Below, one piece after another: positions 33,845 to 42,086 of a stretch of 64,000 bases of DNA (position 1 is its first letter; the number at the start of each line of letters is the position of its first letter). The stretch is from Hymenobacter negativus (lineage in GTDB: Bacteria; Bacteroidota; Bacteroidia; Cytophagales; Hymenobacteraceae): positions 186,001-250,000 of the forward strand of contig NZ_JAEDAE010000006.1 of assembly GCF_016056375.1 (NCBI RefSeq), written 5' to 3'. Made by a program: the position numbers and the translations under genes. Below the pieces are notes generated by a model that did not search any database, had not been told where the DNA came from, and saw nothing but the letters and a program-made list of their open reading frames with translations.

Positions 33845-34297
33845 ATGACTGTCCGCCGCCTTTTCCCCCTGGCTTTGCTGATGACCTTCGCGCTGGCCAG
33901 CTGCGAAAAAGAAGAGACTGCCCTGCCCGCTCAGCCCGCCGCGCTGCTACAAAGCCGCTGGCAGCTGACGCAGATTGACAATTTTCCGGTAACGGCGTCC
34001 AGCTACTCTGAAACCGGCAAATCCTACCTCGAATTTGTGGAGCTGGGCACCTGCACCGTGGGCCTGGGGCCGTGCAATAATTTCAGCGGGCGCTACAGCC
34101 TGGCGGGTGGCGGGCAGGAGCTGCGCATCACGCCCCAGATTGCGACCCGCGCCGCCTGCCCCGTGCAGGACCTGGAAACGCGCTACCTCGATAACCTGGC
34201 CCTGACCAGCCGCTACGAAATCAGCGGCGACGAGCTGCGGCTGTACGATGCCACCGCGCCCGCGCCGCGCCTGCTGTTTCGGCGCACGGCGCCGTGA
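33845..34297 (+). CDS. META-domain lipoprotein
   Basis: A 150-residue lipoprotein: signal MTVRRLFPLALLMTFALASC with Cys20 as the lipidated residue, then an acidic start (EKEETA). The META fold is seen as SRWQLTQIDNF, the family signature CNNFSGRYSLAGG, and RAACPVQDLETRYLDNLA. Relatives such as HslJ are linked to novobiocin tolerance or heat shock, but most have no known role. An open frame reaches 62 codons upstream but lacks a signal there, so the ATG at 33845 is used. Confidence 0.88.
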   Translation: MTVRRLFPLALLMTFALASCEKEETALPAQPAALLQSRWQLTQIDNFPVTASSYSETGKSYLEFVELGTCTVGLGPCNNFSGRYSLAGGGQELRITPQIATRAACPVQDLETRYLDNLALTSRYEISGDELRLYDATAPAPRLLFRRTAP

Positions 34298-34375
34298 GGC
34301 GGGCAACCCCGGACCGGTAAAGTAGGTAAGCAGCCCGAATAGGTGGGCCAGCGTCTGGCCTGCATCTTTACCGTC

Positions 34376-35707
34376 ATGGAAGGGTTAACGAAAATTGACG
34401 ACCTCGGCAAGCCGCGCGTGGTGATTGTGGGCGGTGGCTTCGGCGGCCTGGAGCTGGCCAAGGCCCTAGCCGATGTGCCGGTGCAGGTGGTACTGATTGA
34501 CAAGCAGAACTACCACGCATTCCAACCGCTGCTGTACCAGGTAGCCACGGCCGGGCTGGACGAGGGCGACATCGTGTCGCCGTTTCGCAAAATCCTGAAT
34601 CAGCAGGACAACTTCTACTTCCGGCTGGCCGAAGTCACCAGCATCGACGCCGAGGAACAGGTGGTGGAAACCACCATTGGCCTCATCCGCTACGACTTTC
34701 TGGTGCTGGCCACGGGTGCGAACACCAACTACTTCGGCGATGCGGTGATGGCCAAAAACGCCATTGCCATCAAGACCGTGGAAGATGCCCTGGAGCTGCG
34801 CAACACGGTGCTTTCCAACTTCGAACAGGCCCTGCAGCTCGGCGATTATGAGCAACTGAACAGCATGCTGGACTTCGTGATTGTGGGCGGCGGCCCCACG
34901 GGCGTAGAAATTGCGGGCGCGCTGAGCGAGCTGCGCACCCACGTGTTCCCGAAGGACTACCGCGAAATCGACTTCAAGGAAATGGACATCCACGTGGTGC
35001 AGAGCGGGCCGGTGCTGCTGAAAGGCATGTCGGCCAACGCTTCGGCCAAGTCGCTGGAATACCTGAAGAAGCTGGGCGTGCAGGTGTGGCTCGATACGCG
35101 GGTGAAGTCCTACGACGGCTACACCGTGACGCTCAACAACGGCCAGCAACTCATTGCGCGCACCCTGATTTGGGCGGCGGGCGTGACGGGTGCGCCCATC
35201 GCGGGCCTCAACGCCGAGTGCCTGGTATCGGGCAACCGCTACCTGGTGGACGGCTACAACCGCGTGCACGGCTACGAGAACATCTTCGCCATCGGCGACA
35301 TTGCCATCATGAAAACCGAGGCCACCCCCGAGGGCCACCCCATGGTGGCGCAGCCCGCCATTCAGCAGGGCGACTGGCTGGGTCGCAACCTCAAACGCCA
35401 GCTCAACGGCCAGCTCATGGAGCATTTTGTGTACCACGACAAGGGTGCGATGGCCACCATCGGCCGCAACCACGCCGTGGCCGACATCAAGCTCTTCGGC
35501 CGCGAATACCACTTGGACGGCTTCATTGCCTGGCTGGCCTGGAGCTTCATCCACGTCATGTCGCTGGTTAGCTTCCGCAACCGCGTGGCCGTTTTCTTCT
35601 CCTGGGCCTGGAATTACTTCACCCAAGACAAGGGTCTGCGCTACATCATCGGCAAAACCAAGGCCCCGCTGGTGGAGAAGGACATGGAAGAGAAGGCTAT
35701 TGTGTAG
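34376..35707 (+). CDS. Type II NADH dehydrogenase (NAD(P)/FAD-dependent oxidoreductase)
   Basis: A 443-residue flavoprotein that passes electrons from NADH to quinone without pumping protons. The FAD site is PRVVIVGGGFGGLELAKAL at 13-31 and the NADH site FVIVGGGPTGVEIAGALSEL. IFAIGDIAIM carries the conserved flavin-binding Asp. The C-terminal end is amphipathic and hydrophobic (FIAWLAWSFIHVMSLVSFRN), as needed for membrane attachment. The first ATG at 34343 would add 11 residues; I prefer 34376 just before the conserved part. A hairpin pair follows the stop codon. Confidence 0.93.
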   Translation: MEGLTKIDDLGKPRVVIVGGGFGGLELAKALADVPVQVVLIDKQNYHAFQPLLYQVATAGLDEGDIVSPFRKILNQQDNFYFRLAEVTSIDAEEQVVETTIGLIRYDFLVLATGANTNYFGDAVMAKNAIAIKTVEDALELRNTVLSNFEQALQLGDYEQLNSMLDFVIVGGGPTGVEIAGALSELRTHVFPKDYREIDFKEMDIHVVQSGPVLLKGMSANASAKSLEYLKKLGVQVWLDTRVKSYDGYTVTLNNGQQLIARTLIWAAGVTGAPIAGLNAECLVSGNRYLVDGYNRVHGYENIFAIGDIAIMKTEATPEGHPMVAQPAIQQGDWLGRNLKRQLNGQLMEHFVYHDKGAMATIGRNHAVADIKLFGREYHLDGFIAWLAWSFIHVMSLVSFRNRVAVFFSWAWNYFTQDKGLRYIIGKTKAPLVEKDMEEKAIV

Positions 35708-35783
35708 AGACGCAATATTTTGCGTCTCGTCGTTGAACGTGAAGACGGAATGCAAACATAGAGACGCGAATACGTGTCTCTAC
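35707..35783. repeat. Pair of GAGACGC hairpins
   Basis: Two small hairpins: GAGACGCAA / TTGCGTCTC at 35707-35728 and a related TAGAGACGCG / CGTGTCTCTA pair at 35759-35783. They share the GAGACGC core and fill the gap between the NADH dehydrogenase and DUF2721 genes. They are not followed by a T-run, so they are more likely repeat copies than a terminator. Confidence 0.75.
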
Positions 35784-35798
35784 AAAAACCCTCTCCCC

Positions 35799-36266
35799 AT
35801 GCCCCTCACCGGCACGCTCAGCATCCTCACCGATATGTTTGCGCCGGCGGTGCTGGTGTCGGCCTGTGCGTCGCTCATCCTCACCACGTCGCAGCGCCTG
35901 AGCCGCAGCGTGGAGCGGCAGCGCGAAGTGGCCCGGCTGCTGCATCACCACCAGCGCCACCAGCCCGCCCCGGAGCCGGCCGAGCGCACCCACCTCCGGC
36001 TGCAATTGTCGTTTGCTATCCGGCGGGCGCGGATGCTCCAGCAGGCCATGACGGTGCTGCACCTCACGCTGGGGGTGTTCATTGCCAGCATCCTTAGCAT
36101 TGGCGTGTTCGAGCTTACGCACAGCGCCGCTACCTGGGTGGTGGCCGCGCTCAGCGTGCTGGGGGCCGGGCTGCTGCTCGTGGCCAGCGTGCTACTCATC
36201 CGCGAGTCGCGCCTCGCCCTGGCCGATGTGGCGGAAGAAACCGCGTACCTGACGCGGCTGGAGTAG
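35799..36266 (+). CDS. DUF2721-family membrane protein
   Basis: A 155-residue protein with three membrane helices: about 13-31 (FAPAVLVSACASLILTTS), 83-107 (TVLHLTLGVFIASILSIGVF) and 115-138 (VVAALSVLGAGLLLVASVLL). A long polar loop rich in His, Arg and Glu lies between the first and second and may be a coiled coil. This is the DUF2721 layout. Function unknown. It follows the NADH dehydrogenase gene after the hairpin pair. Confidence 0.82.
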   Translation: MPLTGTLSILTDMFAPAVLVSACASLILTTSQRLSRSVERQREVARLLHHHQRHQPAPEPAERTHLRLQLSFAIRRARMLQQAMTVLHLTLGVFIASILSIGVFELTHSAATWVVAALSVLGAGLLLVASVLLIRESRLALADVAEETAYLTRLE

Positions 36267-36472
36267 TGCGAGAAGCTACTGACTGGCATGCCTGTCCAAC
36301 AACTATCCATGCAGCGTGTAGCTGAGGCCTTTCGACTACGTTGTCATGCTATCCGCGAGCAAGATGCCTCGACTACGCCCGGTATAGCGTTTTCTATGCC
36401 GGACAACGTGCTTTTGTCCGCCCGCAAATGCGCCGCGCCGTAGCTTACGGCCCGCAAACCCCTCCCCTACTC

Positions 36473-37255
36473 ATGCCCGACCTCACTGTATCCTTTATCC
36501 AGACCGCGCTGCACTGGCACGATGCTGCTGCCAACCGCGCCGCCTTCGACCAGTTTTTAGCCCAGCAAACCGTTCCGGCCGACGTGATTGTGCTGCCCGA
36601 GATGTTCACCACCGGCTTCAGCATGGACGCCGCCGCCCAGGCCGAAACCATGCAGGGCGCCACCGTAGCCTGGATGCGCCAGCGCGCCGCCGACCATGAC
36701 GCAGTCGTCACCGGCAGCGTCATCATCGAGGAAGACGGCCATTTCTACAACCGCCTGCTTTGGGTGCGCCCCGACGGCAGCCTGCGCTGCTACGACAAGC
36801 GCCACCTCTTCACACTGGCCGGCGAACAGCACACCTACACCCCCGGCCACGAGCGCCTGGTGGAGGACTGGCGCGGCTGGCGCATCTGCCCGCTGGTGTG
36901 CTACGATTTGCGCTTCCCGGTCTGGAGCCGCAACCAGCCCACGGCGCCCTACGACCTGCTGCTCTACGTGGCCAACTGGCCCGCTGTGCGCCGCACCGCC
37001 TGGATGACCCTACTCCGCGCCCGCGCCATCGAGAACGTGGCCTGCACCCTGGGCGTGAACCGCATCGGCGAAGACGGCAAAGGCTACGCTTACTCCGGCG
37101 ACTCGGCTTTGATTGATGCCAAAGGCGAATACCTGGTGGAAGCCCACGCCCAGGACGGCATTTTTACTAACACGCTAAGCCGGACCGAGCTGGATGATTT
37201 CCGCGCTAGGTTCACTGCGCTGAATGACGGAGACGCGTTTGAGTTGCTGGGGTAA
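36473..37255 (+). CDS. Omega-amidase/nitrilase-family hydrolase
   Basis: A 260-residue carbon-nitrogen hydrolase. The Glu-Lys-Cys triad is complete: Glu43 in VIVLPEMFTTGF, Lys109 in CYDKRHLF and Cys143 in CPLVCYDLRFPVW. The sequence is close to the YafV/omega-amidase group, which removes the amide from 2-oxoglutaramate or 2-oxosuccinamate in a repair reaction. The ATG at 36473 starts the conserved strand (MPDLTVSFIQTALHW); upstream in-frame codons look non-coding. A MITE-like repeat begins 16 bases after its stop. Confidence 0.92.
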   Translation: MPDLTVSFIQTALHWHDAAANRAAFDQFLAQQTVPADVIVLPEMFTTGFSMDAAAQAETMQGATVAWMRQRAADHDAVVTGSVIIEEDGHFYNRLLWVRPDGSLRCYDKRHLFTLAGEQHTYTPGHERLVEDWRGWRICPLVCYDLRFPVWSRNQPTAPYDLLLYVANWPAVRRTAWMTLLRARAIENVACTLGVNRIGEDGKGYAYSGDSALIDAKGEYLVEAHAQDGIFTNTLSRTELDDFRARFTALNDGDAFELLG

Positions 37256-37271
37256 TAAAGTCTGTCATGCC

Positions 37272-37487
37272 GGGCACCGCCTGTCATTGCGAGTGGAGCG
37301 TAGCAGAACGCGGCAATCCGTCCTCCAGATGCGACCAGCCTTGATATGTGACAAAGTATTTTTTTTAACAATAGGAAGCCCCGACACTGTGAAGTATCGG
37401 GGCTTTCTGGTAAAAGAAAAGGTCTGGTTTCGACAGGACGGATTGCCGCGTTGCGCTGCGCTCCACTCGCAATGACAGGCGGTGCCC
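37272..37487. repeat. MITE-like element, copy 1 (GTCATTGCGAG family)
   Basis: Terminal inverted repeats of 53 bases (37272-37324 and 37435-37487) match except at about four positions. They contain GTCATTGCGAGTGGAGCG and GCGGCAATCCGTCC. The centre carries a terminator-like hairpin at 37375-37406 whose loop is CACTGTGAAGTA. Total length is about 216 bases. Two more copies lie at 41201 and 49726. No coding capacity. The right end abuts the stop codon of the FG-GAP protein gene. Confidence 0.85.
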
Positions 37488-39794
37488 CTACCGCACCAGC
37501 AAGCGCTGCACGGCGGCGGCTCCGTCAGTGCCTTCGGCGCGCACCAGGTACACGCCGGCGGCCAGGCCGGTGAGGTCGAGCGTGTGGCGGCGCTGGGCCG
37601 CATCAGCAGCCTGCACCACGCGGCCCGTGAGGTCGAGCACCGAAACGCGGGTGGGCAACGCGGTTTCGACGGTGGCCGTGGCGGTGGCGGGGTTGGGGTA
37701 GATGCTCAGAGCCAGGGCGCGGGCCGCTTCGGTACGGGTGGCCATGACGGTGCGGTTGCGAGTGCCGTAGCTCAGCAGGCCGCCAGCCTCAGTGCCTACA
37801 AATAGCTCGGGCGCGCCGTCGCCGTTGAGGTCGTTGGCGGCCAAGCCGTAGTGCGAGTAGTCGCCCAGGCCTAAGCGGGTGGGCTCGTAGAGCGTGGTGA
37901 GGGGGTTGTACTGCAAATCGGTGCGCTCCGCAAACAAAGCGGGCGACTGGTTGCGGTAGTCGGAAAACAGGCGCAGGTAGCCAGTGGCATCGGCCGTGAG
38001 CAGGTCGGGGCGGCCGTCGCCATCGAAGTCGGCCACGGTGGGGCTCAGGTTGGCGGGCCGGTCGCCCGAGGCGGTGCGAATGTGGCCGTAGTCGTTGTTC
38101 ACCAGCACAAAAGCGCTGTCCAGCGGGCCGCGGCCACGGTTGCGGAAGTAGCGCAGAGCCATGCCCGGCTCGCGCACCTCGTTGGTCCCGATGAGCAGGT
38201 CGACGTAGCCGTCGTTGTCTACGTCGGTGAAGCAAGGCATGTCGTCCTTGGTATAAGGTAGCAGGCCGGTGCCGGTGGTAGCAAACTGGGGCTTGAAGCT
38301 GACGGCATTAGCCGCGTTGAAAGCCACGGGCCGGCCGGCGGCGGCCGTGTTCAGGATGTAGTAGATAATGTTGGCGCCCCGGTCCCAGGCGGCATAGGCC
38401 AGGTCGATGGCACCGTCGCGGTTCAGGTCAACGAGCACAGGCTTGAGGCCTTCCAGGCCCAGGGCAGCCAGGCCCAGGTAGTCGCTGGTCACGAACTGGA
38501 ACACCGGCCGGGTGCGGGTGCCCACGTTGCGATAGTAGGTGAGGTTGGCGCGGTACACGTTGTTCACGCGGTCGGCGTGGTTGCCGATGAGCATATCGGG
38601 CAGGCCGTCGCCGTCGATGTCGCCGAAAGTGGGCGCGGCCCCCTCGCTCACGTCAATCATGTCGTTTTGCAGGAAACCGGCCGGCTGGTTGGTGTAAACT
38701 GGGGCGCCGCTGGTGGCCGAGTTGATGAATAGCTGCACATTGTTGCGCATGCTCACCAGGTCCGACACGTTGTTGAGCATGTTGGACGCCACCACCAAAT
38801 CCAGCTTGCCGTCGAAGTTGGCATCGAACTGGTAGCCAGCCGGAAAGACAGGCACTCGCGCCGGCGTGGCCGCCGACGGAAAGCTGGCGCTGATGCCGGC
38901 CTGCGTGATAACCGGCACCGCTGTGGTGCCCATATTCAGCAGGCGGGCCAGTTCGGGGCAGTTGTCGCGGCCGTCAAGCAGGTCCTGGTCGCCGTCGCCG
39001 TCGAGGTCGACCAGCAGCAGGCTGTGGCCGCCGGTGTGGGTGGGCTTGCCGGCCGTGAAACACTGCTGGCCGGTGAGCTTGAACTCGGCACAGCCGCCAC
39101 AGGACTGCACATCGCCCCAGTGGTCGGTGGTGAGCGTGAAGGTGAGGGCGCTGCCGCAGGTGCCGGGGCTGGTATTAATGTATTGCTCGATGAACGTGGC
39201 GCTGATAAAATCATACGTCATAATGTCGAGCTTGCCGTCGCCGTTCACGTCCTGAATGGCCGGCATATTATAGCCTCCGATGGTGAGGTTGGCCGTGCCC
39301 GTGAAGCTGCCGCCGAAGCGAATCTGGTTGGTGGCGAGGGCGAAGCTGGGCCGGCCATTCACCAGGGTATTGCGGAACACCCGGATTTCGCCCCCGTTGA
39401 TGTAGGTAAACAAATCGGGGCGGCCGTCGCAGTCGTAGTCGCGCAGCAAGGCCCAGCCGCGGATATCGCTGGGGAAGAGGCTTTCGTACTGCGGGGCATA
39501 CTGCCAGCGGCGGCCGTTGGGGGCCGTGGGCGCGGCCACGCTCAGGAAAGTATAGCAGCGGCTGCTTTCATGGTCGAAGGCGAACAGGTCCGGCTGGCCG
39601 TCGTTGTTCAGGTCGATGGTGCTGAACTGGGGCGTGTTGAAGCCACCGGCCCAGGCATTGCGCAGGGTATCGGTGCCCTGCACGACTTTGGCCGTGGCCC
39701 GGCTCTCAAACCCAAAGGCCGCACTGCCCGACTGGGCCCGGGCCACCCCGGAAAAAGCCAGCGAAGCCAGCACCAACGCGTAAAAACGATTCAT
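37488..39794 (-). CDS. T9SS-secreted FG-GAP/VCBS repeat protein
   Basis: A 768-residue exported protein. The signal peptide is MNRFYALVLASLAFSGVARA. The body is a chain of FG-GAP/VCBS units: the calcium-loop pattern D-x-[DN]-x-DG recurs many times (DLNNDGQPDLF, DYDCDGRPDLF, DVNGDGKLDIM, DLDGDGDQDLL, DIDGDGLPDML, DVDNDGYVDLL, DFDGDGRPDLL, DLNGDGAPELF), which folds as a beta-propeller like integrin alpha chains. The end is a type A sorting domain (LSIYPNPATATATVETAL, AAGVYLVRAEG). It is probably surface-exposed, for adhesion or glycan binding. The start at 39794 rather than 39857 places the signal peptide at the N-terminus. Confidence 0.9.
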   Translation of the reverse strand: MNRFYALVLASLAFSGVARAQSGSAAFGFESRATAKVVQGTDTLRNAWAGGFNTPQFSTIDLNNDGQPDLFAFDHESSRCYTFLSVAAPTAPNGRRWQYAPQYESLFPSDIRGWALLRDYDCDGRPDLFTYINGGEIRVFRNTLVNGRPSFALATNQIRFGGSFTGTANLTIGGYNMPAIQDVNGDGKLDIMTYDFISATFIEQYINTSPGTCGSALTFTLTTDHWGDVQSCGGCAEFKLTGQQCFTAGKPTHTGGHSLLLVDLDGDGDQDLLDGRDNCPELARLLNMGTTAVPVITQAGISASFPSAATPARVPVFPAGYQFDANFDGKLDLVVASNMLNNVSDLVSMRNNVQLFINSATSGAPVYTNQPAGFLQNDMIDVSEGAAPTFGDIDGDGLPDMLIGNHADRVNNVYRANLTYYRNVGTRTRPVFQFVTSDYLGLAALGLEGLKPVLVDLNRDGAIDLAYAAWDRGANIIYYILNTAAAGRPVAFNAANAVSFKPQFATTGTGLLPYTKDDMPCFTDVDNDGYVDLLIGTNEVREPGMALRYFRNRGRGPLDSAFVLVNNDYGHIRTASGDRPANLSPTVADFDGDGRPDLLTADATGYLRLFSDYRNQSPALFAERTDLQYNPLTTLYEPTRLGLGDYSHYGLAANDLNGDGAPELFVGTEAGGLLSYGTRNRTVMATRTEAARALALSIYPNPATATATVETALPTRVSVLDLTGRVVQAADAAQRRHTLDLTGLAAGVYLVRAEGTDGAAAVQRLLVR

Positions 39795-39901
39795 CAGAAA
39801 GGAAGTGGTTAAAGGTGAAAAAGGATTCGCAGCGCGCGGTACAAAAATCACGCCCACCTTTGCAGCAAGTTACACCCGGTTTGCTTTTCCAGTTCCGCAG
39901 C

Positions 39902-41200
39902 ATGTTGCTCTATTCCCGTTATTTGGCCGCCGGCGGCCTTGTCAGCACCGATTCGCGCCAGCCCCAGCCCGGCACCCTGTTCTTCGCCCTGAATGGCCCC
40001 AGCTTTCGCGGAGCCGATTTTGCCCCGCAGGCCCTGGCCGCCGGCGCCAGCCACGCCGTGGTCGACGACGTGCTGCTGGCCGCTTCGGACCCCATCCACT
40101 ACACCTACGCCCCCGACCCGCTGGTGGCCCTGCAGCAGCTAGCCCGGCACCACCGCCGGCAATTCCACATTCCGGTGCTGGCCATTACGGGCTCCAACGG
40201 CAAGACCACTACCAAGGAGCTGCTCACGGCCGTGCTGGCGCAGCATTTCAAGGTGCTGGCCACGATAGGGAACTTCAACAACCACATCGGGGTACCGCTC
40301 ACGCTGCTGCGCCTGCGCCAGGGCGAGCACGACTTCGCCGTGATTGAGATGGGGGCCAACCACCGGGGCGAAATCGCGGCCTACTGCGAATGGGCCGAGC
40401 CTACCCACGGCCTCATCACCAACATCGGCAAGGCCCACCTCGAAGGCTTTGGCGGGGCCGAGGGGGTGGCCCTGGGCAAGGGCGAGCTGTTCGACTACCT
40501 CACCCGCACCGGCGGCACGGCCTTCGTGAACACGCTGGATGCACGCTTGCCGTCGCTGGCGGCGCAGGTGCCTGTTATCCGCACCTACCCCCGCGTGATG
40601 GACGACTACCCCGCCACGCTGCTCTCGGCCGCGCCGGCCGTGGCCCTGCGCCTGGGCGACAATACCGAAGTGGTGGCCCAGCTCACTGGCGATTACAACT
40701 TCCCCAACCTGGCCGCCGCCGCCGCCGTGGGCCAGTATTTCGGCATCTCAACCGATATGATTGCCGCGGCTCTGGCCCGCTACAACCCACAGAACAACCG
40801 CTCGCAGCTGGTGCGCACGCCCGCCGGCAACGAGTTGGTGCTGGATGCCTACAACGCCAACCCCAGCAGCATGAGCGCGGCCCTGCGCAGCTTCGCGGCC
40901 CGCCCGGTGGCAGCTGGCCAAACCAAGCTGGTGTTGCTGGGTGATATGTTTGAGCTGGGCGACGACAGCCCCGCCGAGCACCGCAACCTCGGCCAGCTGC
41001 TGGCGGAGCTGCAATTGCCACAAGTATTGCTCATCGGTCCGGAAATGGCGCGGGCAGCCGCGCAAGCCGGCTCCGCGCAGCACTTCGCCACCAAAGCCGA
41101 GGCGGCCGAGTGGCTCCGCGCCCACCCCGTGCGCAACCGGCAGGTGCTGGTGAAAGGCAGCCGCGGCATGGCCCTGGAAACGCTGGTGGAGCTGCTGTAG
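39902..41200 (+). CDS. murF: UDP-N-acetylmuramoyl-tripeptide-D-alanyl-D-alanine ligase
   Basis: MurF adds D-Ala-D-Ala to the UDP-MurNAc-tripeptide, the last cytoplasmic step of peptidoglycan precursor synthesis. The 432-residue protein has the N-terminal substrate domain (GLVSTDSRQPQPGTLFFAL), the ATP loop GSNGKTTTKELL at 97-108, the metal-binding FAVIEMGANHRGEI, an AHLEGFGG segment and the C-terminal ligase domain (DAYNANPSSMSAALR, VLLGDMFELGD). A CACCTTTG box at 39855 may be the promoter. It stands alone here, away from the cell-wall gene cluster. Confidence 0.95.
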   Translation: MLLYSRYLAAGGLVSTDSRQPQPGTLFFALNGPSFRGADFAPQALAAGASHAVVDDVLLAASDPIHYTYAPDPLVALQQLARHHRRQFHIPVLAITGSNGKTTTKELLTAVLAQHFKVLATIGNFNNHIGVPLTLLRLRQGEHDFAVIEMGANHRGEIAAYCEWAEPTHGLITNIGKAHLEGFGGAEGVALGKGELFDYLTRTGGTAFVNTLDARLPSLAAQVPVIRTYPRVMDDYPATLLSAAPAVALRLGDNTEVVAQLTGDYNFPNLAAAAAVGQYFGISTDMIAAALARYNPQNNRSQLVRTPAGNELVLDAYNANPSSMSAALRSFAARPVAAGQTKLVLLGDMFELGDDSPAEHRNLGQLLAELQLPQVLLIGPEMARAAAQAGSAQHFATKAEAAEWLRAHPVRNRQVLVKGSRGMALETLVELL

Positions 41201-41374
41201 CCTGTTATTGCGAGGAGGCACTACGAAGCAATCCGTCCTGTTCTCAGCAACAAGCCCTAAAATGTGATAAGCCCTGGCACTGTGCAGTACCGGGGCTTGT
41301 CACTTTATAAAATGGCTGGTTTTGGCAGGACAGATTGCCGCGCTCCACTTCGTTCCGCTCGCAATGACAGGCGG
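41201..41374. repeat. MITE-like element, copy 2 (GTCATTGCGAG family)
   Basis: Imperfect terminal inverted repeats at 41201-41243 and 41323-41374, sharing TGTTATTGCGAG / CTCGCAATGACAGG and the GCAATCCGTCCTG block with the other copies. The central hairpin at 41269-41298 has nearly the same loop (CACTGTGCAGTA) as copy 1. It lies between the murF and rfbC stop codons. Confidence 0.82.
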
Positions 41375-41378
41375 GAAC

Positions 41379-41927
41379 TCAGAACGGGCTGTCGAGTTGG
41401 GCCAGGGTGGGCTGCACGGCGTCTTTAGGGGAAATTATGGCTTCCGACACGCCCCACTCGATGCCCAGGGCCGGGTCGTTCCAAAGCAGGCCGCCTTCGC
41501 TGGCGGGCGCGTAATAGTCGGAGCACTTATATAGAAACAGCGTGTCTTCCTCGAGCGCCACGAAGCCGTGGGCGAACCCGGCCGGCACAAACAATACGTT
41601 TCCCCGGGCCTCGCTCAGCTCGACTTGCACGTGCTGGCCATAGGTAGGCGAGTCGCGGCGGATATCGACCACTACGTCGAGGGCGCGGCCTTTGGCCACG
41701 CGCACCAGCTTGGCCTGGGCATGGGGCGGGCGCTGAAAATGCAGGCCGCGCACCACCCCGGGCTGCGATTTTGATTGATTGTCCTGCACCCAATCGAGGT
41801 CGGCGGGCAGGCCCAGGCTTCCCATCAGGCGGGCGCTGAAGGTTTCGTAAAAAACACCGCGCGGGTCGCCGAACAGACGGGGGGTGAATTCAATCAGGCC
41901 GGCGATGGGGAAGGTTTTGGTTTCCAT
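41379..41927 (-). CDS. rfbC: dTDP-4-dehydrorhamnose 3,5-epimerase
   Basis: RfbC epimerises dTDP-4-keto-6-deoxyglucose on the way to dTDP-rhamnose for surface polysaccharide. The 182-residue cupin shows the early substrate segment FGDPRGVFYETF, the catalytic base His63 in VVRGLHFQRPPHAQ with Lys73, GFAHGFVAL (His120) and Tyr138 in KCSDYYAPA. The length is typical. The other rhamnose genes are not in the window. The start codon lies only five bases from a perfect TACCTTTG box, so the mRNA may be leaderless. A glycosyltransferase gene lies upstream on the same strand. Confidence 0.95.
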   Translation of the reverse strand: METKTFPIAGLIEFTPRLFGDPRGVFYETFSARLMGSLGLPADLDWVQDNQSKSQPGVVRGLHFQRPPHAQAKLVRVAKGRALDVVVDIRRDSPTYGQHVQVELSEARGNVLFVPAGFAHGFVALEEDTLFLYKCSDYYAPASEGGLLWNDPALGIEWGVSEAIISPKDAVQPTLAQLDSPF

Positions 41928-41932
41928 TGGGG

Positions 41933-41940
41933 CAAAGGTA
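41933..41940 (-). promoter_or_regulatory. -7 promoter box (TACCTTTG) of rfbC
   Basis: Perfect TAnnTTTG match on the minus strand, ending five bases before the rfbC ATG. The expected start point of transcription falls on or next to the start codon. Confidence 0.65.
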
Positions 41941-41994
41941 GAAGGTTAGGCAAGATGGTGTGGCGGGGTAAAGGAGGAATTAATGTTCGGCTGC

Positions 41995-42075
41995 CATCCT
42001 AAGCGCAGCGAAGGACCTTCTCACGTGAGCATTAGTCGCTCAAACGTGAGAAGGTCCTTCGCTGCGCTTGGGATG
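41995..42075. repeat. Inverted repeat with 32-base arms
   Basis: Arms 41995-42026 and 42044-42075 (one mismatch) contain AAGCGCAGCGAAGGACCTTC and are separated by 17 bases. It lies between the glycosyltransferase stop codon and the rfbC promoter. It resembles widespread GCAGCGAAGGACCTTCTCAC intergenic hairpins of this group. Confidence 0.85.
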
Positions 42076-42086
42076 ACGGAAGGGCG

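Noticed and set aside
35707..35783. Terminator call for the GAGACGC hairpins
   Set aside because: There is no T-run after either stem, so they were kept as repeats.
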